From the NCBI GenBank assembly GCA_947484245.1, contig CANKOT010000083.1, positions 1 to 10,060 on the forward strand: a stretch of 10,060 bases of DNA, given 5' to 3'. The notes under the pieces are model-generated. The model worked only from the letters and a program-made list of their open reading frames with translations. It had not been told where the DNA came from and did no database searches. Shown piece after piece: positions 6,006-10,060 of this stretch. The stretch is from Comamonadaceae bacterium. GTDB lineage: Bacteria; Pseudomonadota; Gammaproteobacteria; Burkholderiales; Burkholderiaceae. Both the position numbers and the translations under genes were made by a program. Every line of letters starts with the position of its first letter. Positions within the stretch are counted from its first letter, which is position 1.

Positions 6006-7214
6006 ATGAAAATCATCGACTCCATCCTCACAGACGCGGCCAGCATTGCGGCCATTCGCAAAGACATCCATGCGCATCCCGAGCTGTGCTTCAAAGAAGT
6101 ACGCACCGCCGATGTGGTGGCCAAGCAGCTCACGGACTGGGGAATCCCCATTCACCGCGGCATGGGCACCACCGGTGTCATTGGCATTGTGCACGGCCGG
6201 GATGGCGGCGCATGCGGCCGAGGAATAGGCCTCAGAGCCGACATTGACGCCTTGCCCATGCAAGAGTTCAACACCTTTGCGCATGCCAGCAAACACGCCG
6301 GCAAGATGCACGCTTGCGGCCACGATGGCCACACCGCCATGCTTTTGGCGGCTGCCAAGCACTTCTCCAAAAACCGCGACTTCGATGGCACCGTGTACCT
6401 CATTTTCCAACCTGCCGAAGAAGGCGGCGGCGGCGCGCGAGAAATGATCAAAGACGGCATGTTCGACAAGTTCCCCATGCAAGCCGTGTTTGGCATGCAC
6501 AACTGGCCAGGTGCCCAAGTGGGCACCTTTGCTGTCAGCCCTGGCCCTGTCATGGCCTCTAGCAACGAATTCAAAATTACCGTTCGCGGCAAAGGCAGCC
6601 ACGCAGCCTTGCCCCACAATGGCGTCGACCCTGTGCCCGTGGCTTGCCAATTGGTTCAAGCCTTCCAAACCATCATCACACGCAACAAAAAACCGGTCGA
6701 TGCTGGCGTTATTTCGGTCACCATGATCAACGCAGGCGAAGCCACCAACGTGGTGCCCGACTTCTGTGTCATTCAAGGCACTGTGCGCACGTTCAGCATT
6801 GAAGTGCTCGACCTCATTGAATCGCGCATGAAGCAAATTACCGAGAACCTGTGCGCGGCTTTCGATGCCAAGCCAGAGTTCCATTTCAACCGCAACTACC
6901 CGCCCACCATCAACAGTGCCGCCGAGGCCAACTTTGCACGCAAAGTGATGGAAGGCATTGTGGGCAAAGACAACGTGATGACGCAAGAACCCACCATGGG
7001 CGCTGAAGACTTCTCGTTCATGCTGCAAGCCAAACCCGGCGCCTATTGCTTCATTGCCAACGGCGATGGCTCGCACCGCGAAATGGGCCATGGCGAAGGC
7101 CCCTGCATGTTGCACAATCCGAGCTACGACTTCAACGACGACCTGATTCCCTTGGGCGGCACCTACTGGGTCGAGTTGGCCACACAATGGCTGGCCAACC
7201 CCACGCAAAAATAA
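6006..7214 (+). CDS. M20D-family metallo-amidohydrolase (hippurate hydrolase/N-acyl amino acid hydrolase type)
   Basis: This 402-residue, probably cytoplasmic dinuclear-metal hydrolase removes acyl groups from N-acyl amino acids or related amides. The sequence shows the early IRKDIHAHPEL (17-27), RADIDALPM, the metal motif HACGHDGH at 102-109 (C104 and H106 as ligands), the catalytic pair E138/E139 in PAEEGGGG, H165 in GMHNWPG, and H370 in LHNPSYDFND. The dimerisation lid domain lies between (about 185-295, with GKGSHAALPHNGVDP and GEATNVVP). The length is typical. The nearest named types are HipO, AbgB-like and IAA-amino-acid hydrolases. Exact substrate is not predictable. It stands alone between a divergent promoter region and a strong hairpin. 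The gene has a long open antisense frame, which is a codon-bias shadow. Confidence 0.93.
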   Translation: MKIIDSILTDAASIAAIRKDIHAHPELCFKEVRTADVVAKQLTDWGIPIHRGMGTTGVIGIVHGRDGGACGRGIGLRADIDALPMQEFNTFAHASKHAGKMHACGHDGHTAMLLAAAKHFSKNRDFDGTVYLIFQPAEEGGGGAREMIKDGMFDKFPMQAVFGMHNWPGAQVGTFAVSPGPVMASSNEFKITVRGKGSHAALPHNGVDPVPVACQLVQAFQTIITRNKKPVDAGVISVTMINAGEATNVVPDFCVIQGTVRTFSIEVLDLIESRMKQITENLCAAFDAKPEFHFNRNYPPTINSAAEANFARKVMEGIVGKDNVMTQEPTMGAEDFSFMLQAKPGAYCFIANGDGSHREMGHGEGPCMLHNPSYDFNDDLIPLGGTYWVELATQWLANPTQK

Positions 7215-7242
7215 TTTGGCAACGCGCCGTTTTGTAGCAGTC

Positions 7243-7262
7243 TGAAGCCCTTCGGGGCTTCA
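7243..7262 (+). terminator. Stem-loop with UUCG tetraloop behind the amidohydrolase gene
   Basis: TGAAGCCC-TTCG-GGGCTTCA is a perfect 8-bp stem closed by the very stable C(UUCG)G tetraloop, 28 bp after the stop codon. Only TT follows on the plus strand, so it lacks the classic U-run. It could be a weak terminator, an RNA-stability hairpin or part of a structured RNA. Confidence 0.5.
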
Positions 7263-7374
7263 TTCGCCGCGGTGGCAAAGAATTGGCCATGGACGTGGCG
7301 CGCCAAGGCCCCCAACCAACAAGCTACAGTGCAATACATTGCCCAACACGGCATGCTCAAGCTTTAAGCCATTC

Positions 7375-7379
7375 AAGGA
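7375..7379 (+). promoter_or_regulatory. Ribosome binding site fixing the epimerase start
   Basis: AAGGA lies 5 nt before the ATG at 7385, the best Shine-Dalgarno among the plus-strand genes. It argues for this start over the TTG at 7283 in the same frame. Confidence 0.75.
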
Positions 7380-7384
7380 TTGTC

Positions 7385-8347
7385 ATGACTCTTTCTACAA
7401 AACGCGTATTGATTCTGGGTGGCACTGGTTTTGTGGGCCAGCATGTGTGTGAAAAGCTCAATCGCATGGGCTGCAGCATCACCGTCATCACGCGGCGCGC
7501 CAGCCAAGCCAGCGCCATCCAAAGTTTGCCGCATGTCACGGTGCTTGAGGGCGATGTGTACAACCCTGTATTCCTCACCCATCACGTGGCGCAACACGAT
7601 GTGGTGATTAACCTCATTGCCATTTTGCATGGCTCTGAAGCGGCCTTTGAAATGGCCCATGTGCAGTTGGCGCAAATCATCGCCAAGGCCTGTCAGGCCA
7701 GTGGTGTGCGCAGGCTCATTCACATCAGCGCTTTGGGCGCCAGCCTCAACGGGCCATCGCACTACCAACGCAGCAAAGCGCGCGGCGAGGAAGTTCTCAA
7801 GCAAGCAGGGCTTGAACTCACCGTGCTTCAGCCCAGCGTCATTTTTGGAACCGAAGACAAATTTTTAAACCTGTTTGCCAAGCTGCAGCAAATCACCCCA
7901 GTAGTGCCTCTGGCGGGTGCCAGCACACGCTTTCAAGCGGTGTGGGTGGAGGATGTGGCCAGCGCCGTTGCGCATTGTGTGTTGCATGCAGACACAGCTG
8001 GCAAAACCTATGAGCTTTGTGGGCCAGAAGTATTAACGCTGCAGCAATTGGTTCAAAAGTCTGGCCAGTGGGCTGGCATCAGGCAAGGCAAAGGCCGTTG
8101 GGTGTTTGGCATTCCACGCACGCTTGCTAGGGTTCAAGCATTTCTCATGGAGTTGGCGCCAGGTCAGCCCCTCATGAGCCGCGACAATCTCGACTCCATG
8201 AAAGTAGACAACGTGGCCTCTGGCCAAGCGCTGGGCTTGCAAGACTTAGGCATTCAAGCGGCAGCGGTAAGCAGCATTGCGCCCACCTACTTGGGGCAAC
8301 AAGATCCTTGTACTAAACTGAACGCATTGCGTGCCAAAGGACGTTGA
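7385..8347 (+). CDS. NAD(P)-binding epimerase, complex I NDUFA9-like subfamily
   Basis: This 320-residue atypical short-chain dehydrogenase has an N-terminal Rossmann fold. The dinucleotide loop is GGTGFVG at 12-18 and the SDR catalytic-type pair is Y127-x3-K131 in HYQRSKARGE, preceded by HISALGA, which is usual for the NDUFA9-like group. Related proteins are accessory NADPH-binding subunits of mitochondrial complex I. Bacterial homologues are generally labelled NAD(P)-dependent epimerases or NDUFA9-like proteins with no proven substrate. No transmembrane helix is evident. The frame extends 34 codons upstream, but the strong Shine-Dalgarno and the family N-terminus (TKRVLILGGTGF) support 7385. 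The gene precedes cca by 105 bp on the same strand with no obvious terminator, so co-transcription is possible. Confidence 0.9.
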   Translation: MTLSTKRVLILGGTGFVGQHVCEKLNRMGCSITVITRRASQASAIQSLPHVTVLEGDVYNPVFLTHHVAQHDVVINLIAILHGSEAAFEMAHVQLAQIIAKACQASGVRRLIHISALGASLNGPSHYQRSKARGEEVLKQAGLELTVLQPSVIFGTEDKFLNLFAKLQQITPVVPLAGASTRFQAVWVEDVASAVAHCVLHADTAGKTYELCGPEVLTLQQLVQKSGQWAGIRQGKGRWVFGIPRTLARVQAFLMELAPGQPLMSRDNLDSMKVDNVASGQALGLQDLGIQAAAVSSIAPTYLGQQDPCTKLNALRAKGR

Positions 8348-8363
8348 TGACTTAAGGCCTAAC

Positions 8364-8435
8364 TTGCTTCAAGCTTTGCTTCAAGCTTTGCTTTAAGCTT
8401 TGGTTCAACTTCTGATTCAAGTTCACTTTCAAGCT
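8364..8435 (+). repeat. Six 12-bp tandem repeats in the cca leader
   Basis: The first two units are identical (TTGCTTCAAGCT), the third has one change, and units four to six drift while keeping TTCAA (TTGGTTCAACTT, CTGATTCAAGTT, CACTTTCAAGCT). A degenerate seventh runs to about 8449. The unit is four codons long, so it is open in several frames: a Ser/Phe-rich frame on plus and a Lys-Leu-Glu-Ala frame on minus. It lies directly upstream of cca, where the promoter and ribosome-binding signals should be. Confidence 0.85.
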
Positions 8436-8452
8436 CACCTCGATCAAGCAAC

Positions 8453-9742
8453 ATGACGATGCAAATTTTCAGCGTGGGCGGTGCCATTCGCGACGCCCTG
8501 CTACACCAACCCGTCAAAGACAAAGACTGGGTGGTGGTTGGGGGCACGCCAGAACAGATGTCCAAGCTGGGCTACACCACCGTAGGCAAAGACTTTCCTG
8601 TTTTTTTGCATCCAACATCGCGCGAAGAATATGCGCTGGCCCGCACTGAGCGCAAAACCGCACCAGGCTACAAAGGCTTTGTGGTACATGCTTCTCCCGA
8701 AGTTTCTTTGGAAGAAGATTTGGCCCGCCGCGACTTGACCATCAACGCCATGGCATTGCCTCAAGAGCATGCCAAAGCTTTCTTTGAATCCCCGCATTCA
8801 CAGACTCACGCTTTGTTTCAACAGCACGCCATCGACCCCTTCCATGGCCTGCAAGATCTCAACAACAAAACGCTTCGCCATATAACGCTGGCCTTTCGCG
8901 AAGACCCTGTGCGCATTTTGCGCGTGGCTCGCTTTGCGGCTCGTTTTCCAGATTTTCAAGTGGCCCCAGAAACCATGCAACTCATGCAAGACATGGTGCA
9001 AGCGGGTGAAGTTGAACATTTGGTGCCCGAGCGTGTGTGGCAAGAATTGGCCAAGGGCCTCATGACCCCCAAACCCTCGCGCATGTTTGAAGTGCTCAAA
9101 GAGTGTGGCGCTTTGAAGGTTTTATTGCCAGAAGTTCAGCGCCTCTGGGGCGTACCACAACGCGCTGAATACCATCCAGAAATTGACACAGGTGTGCACC
9201 TCATGATGGTGTTAGACATGAGCGCCAAACTCAATGCCTCACTGCCCGTGCGCGTAGCTTGCCTCATGCACGACTTGGGCAAAGGCACTACGCCCAAAGA
9301 AGAATGGCCGCAGCACATTGCCCACGAACAACGCAGCGCCAAATTGCTTCAGCAAGTGTGTGAGCGACTGCGCATTCCCGTTGAGTGCAAAGAGTTGTCC
9401 GATGTGGTGGCGCGTGAACATGGCAACATTCACCGCAGCCAAGATTTAAATTCTGCAGCCCTCTTGCGCTTGCTGGAAAGGTGCGACGCCATTCGAAAAC
9501 CTGATCGAATGCCCGACATTTTGCTGGCCTGTGAGTGCGATGCACGGGGTCGAAAGGGTTTTGAGAACGAGGCCTATGGGCCAAGCGCCAAGTTGCAAGA
9601 AGTGCTGAAGGCGGCTTTGTCTGTGGCTACTTCTGGCATTGCCGAGCAGGCGCAAAAACAGGGCCTCTCGGGCCCTGCTGTTGGCGAAAAAATTCATGAA
9701 GCCAGAGTGGCTGCCATTGCCTTGATTAAGCTTAAGGCCTAG
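8453..9742 (+). CDS. cca: Multifunctional CCA-adding tRNA nucleotidyltransferase
   Basis: This enzyme builds and repairs the 3'-CCA end of tRNAs from CTP and ATP without a template. The HD-containing class also has phosphohydrolase activity. The 429-residue protein has the class II nucleotidyltransferase head: VGGAIRD at 8-14, metal-binding D23/D25 in VKDKDW, then EEDLARRDLTINAMA, the base-recognition region, and EDPVRILRVARFAARF. The C-terminal HD domain shows H241 in EYHPEIDTGVHL and H273-D274 in CLMHDLGKG. It is slightly longer than the E. coli enzyme (412 residues). Two ATGs, at 8453 and 8459, are possible. The second gives the more usual N-terminus (MQIFSVGGAIRDALL). Neither has a clear Shine-Dalgarno. 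The gene follows the epimerase and converges on infA. Confidence 0.96.
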   Translation: MTMQIFSVGGAIRDALLHQPVKDKDWVVVGGTPEQMSKLGYTTVGKDFPVFLHPTSREEYALARTERKTAPGYKGFVVHASPEVSLEEDLARRDLTINAMALPQEHAKAFFESPHSQTHALFQQHAIDPFHGLQDLNNKTLRHITLAFREDPVRILRVARFAARFPDFQVAPETMQLMQDMVQAGEVEHLVPERVWQELAKGLMTPKPSRMFEVLKECGALKVLLPEVQRLWGVPQRAEYHPEIDTGVHLMMVLDMSAKLNASLPVRVACLMHDLGKGTTPKEEWPQHIAHEQRSAKLLQQVCERLRIPVECKELSDVVAREHGNIHRSQDLNSAALLRLLERCDAIRKPDRMPDILLACECDARGRKGFENEAYGPSAKLQEVLKAALSVATSGIAEQAQKQGLSGPAVGEKIHEARVAAIALIKLKA

Positions 9743-9756
9743 GGCCTAGGGCTTAG
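9736..9756 (+). repeat. Three 7-bp tandem repeats over the cca stop codon
   Basis: The units are GGCCTAG (9736-9742), GGCCTAG (9743-9749) and GGCTTAG (9750-9756). The TAG stop of cca is the end of the first unit. The array is short and may be a replication-slippage product. Confidence 0.6.
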
Positions 9757-9757
9757 G

Positions 9758-9795
9758 CGCACCACAGTGCGGCACCTTCTATTAACGCGAAGGTG
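9758..9795. terminator. Stem-loops between cca and infA, weak terminator candidate
   Basis: CGCAC-CACA-GTGCG (9758-9771) is a perfect 5-bp hairpin. CACCTTC (9773-9779) pairs with GAAGGTG (9789-9795) across the infA stop codon. Neither has a T-run on either strand, so termination is only suggested by their place between convergent genes. Confidence 0.3.
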
Positions 9796-10048
9796 TGCGA
9801 GGCGTGCGTGGCGCTGCCGGTGGACGGCCTGCCAAGTGGCGGAAGCTGATACGGCCTTTGGTGAGGTCGTAAGGTGACAACTCAAGCGTGACACGGTCGC
9901 CCGCCAAAATGCGAATGTGGTTCTTGCGCATCTTGCCTGCTGAGTAAGCGATCAACTGGTGCCCGTTGTCCAAGGTCACACGAAAACGTGTGTCAGGTAA
10001 AACCTCGTTCACAACGCCCATCTGTTCGATCAAATCTTCTTTCGCCAT
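9782..10048 (-). CDS. infA: Translation initiation factor IF-1
   Basis: IF-1 binds the A-site of the 30S subunit and helps IF-2 and IF-3 select the initiator tRNA. The 88-residue protein is a single S1-like OB-fold (about residues 1-70: [66 protein letters not shown]). It ends in a Pro/Arg-rich tail ([13 protein letters not shown]). Standard IF-1 has about 72 residues and ends near the ISFRH/ITYRY position, so the tail is an extension. Burkholderiales often carry two infA genes, one in the ribosomal-protein cluster. This one sits alone beside cca and is probably the second, longer form, which is an inference from family knowledge. The start is fixed by a good Shine-Dalgarno. Confidence 0.95.
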   Translation of the reverse strand: MAKEDLIEQMGVVNEVLPDTRFRVTLDNGHQLIAYSAGKMRKNHIRILAGDRVTLELSPYDLTKGRISFRHLAGRPPAAPRTPRTPSR

Positions 10049-10052
10049 TTTT

Positions 10053-10058
10053 TCCTTT
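10053..10058 (-). promoter_or_regulatory. Ribosome binding site of infA
   Basis: On the minus strand AAAGGA precedes the ATG at 10048 by a short A-run, a clear Shine-Dalgarno that supports the chosen start. The promoter lies beyond the window. Confidence 0.7.
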
Positions 10059-10060
10059 CA

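Larger units (their letters stand above)
7215..7384. other. 170-bp intergenic stretch with hairpin and possible conserved block
   Basis: Besides the tetraloop hairpin at 7243-7262 it holds a 10-bp palindrome TGGCGCGCCA at 7296-7305. In the frame of the amidohydrolase it stays open for 50 codons after that stop, to a TAA at 7365-7367, but without a start or Shine-Dalgarno. A minus-strand frame starting at 7360 is also open through it. I see no convincing gene. It may be a non-coding RNA, a repeat, or the promoter region of the epimerase gene. Confidence 0.4.

Noticed and set aside
5979..6247. Out-of-frame ATG at 5979 preceded by AAAGGGGG, overlapping the amidohydrolase start
   Set aside because: The reading frame is His/Arg-rich without family features and lies mostly inside the M20 gene. 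The purine run is more likely chance.
5844..7208. 454-codon open frame on the minus strand, antisense to the amidohydrolase gene
   Set aside because: It is a mirror of the GC-rich codon use of the plus-strand gene, has no recognisable motif, and runs into the oxidoreductase gene. The plus frame has all the M20 metal-binding residues.
7283..7384. Upstream TTG start for the epimerase gene
   Set aside because: The extra 34 residues are not typical of a Rossmann-fold N-terminus, and the ATG at 7385 has a strong AAGGA.
8359..8565. Minus-strand ORF ending in Lys-Leu-Glu-Ala-type repeats
   Set aside because: Most of it is antisense to the start of cca, and the repeats are just the 12-bp array read in reverse. 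There is no ribosome-binding site or family match.

Overview
The window looks like a chromosomal stretch of a betaproteobacterium, most likely order Burkholderiales, family Comamonadaceae (Limnohabitans/Rhodoferax/Polaromonas-like). I infer this from the protein families and their style: a polyhydroxyalkanoic-acid system protein, an IF-1 with a Pro/Arg-rich C-terminal tail, a complex-I NDUFA9-like epimerase, and a CpHDCPDTC-type molybdopterin oxidoreductase. It is a densely packed housekeeping region. No prophage, transposase, CRISPR array, tRNA or rRNA is visible.

Layout. Positions 1-112 hold one copy of a long palindromic repeat, cut by the left window edge. On the minus strand follow a TetR-family regulator (116-745) and, 24 bp upstream of it, 5-formyltetrahydrofolate cyclo-ligase (770-1357). 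Only 9 bp away, divergently, a Slt-type soluble lytic transglycosylase runs rightward (1367-3370). A second, complete copy of the palindromic repeat (3372-3528) fills the gap between this gene and the convergent next pair. That pair is a minus-strand operon: a molybdopterin oxidoreductase (3839-5899), then 5 bp downstream a small polyhydroxyalkanoate (PHA)-system protein (3528-3833). A 106-bp divergent promoter region separates it from an M20D metallo-amidohydrolase (6006-7214). A UUCG-tetraloop hairpin and a 170-bp intergenic stretch come next, then an NDUFA9-like NAD(P)-binding epimerase (7385-8347). A leader with six 12-bp tandem repeats follows, then the CCA-adding tRNA nucleotidyltransferase cca (8453-9742). 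The convergent gene infA for IF-1 (9782-10048, minus strand) closes the window.

How the parts relate. Most genes are independent housekeeping functions: folate one-carbon salvage, peptidoglycan turnover, amide hydrolysis, tRNA 3'-end maturation and translation initiation. The likely transcription units are ygfA-tetR, slt alone, oxidoreductase-PHA protein, M20 alone, and epimerase-cca.

The most notable non-genic structure is the palindromic repeat. Two copies, 110 of 112 bases identical and in the same orientation, abut the stop codons of three genes. Each could act as a terminator and as a non-autonomous mobile element. No complete new multi-gene system is evident. The other observations are smaller: 12-bp and 7-bp tandem repeats flanking cca, -10-like hexamers exactly 6 nt before three start codons that lack a Shine-Dalgarno sequence, and an unusual intergenic segment after the M20 gene.
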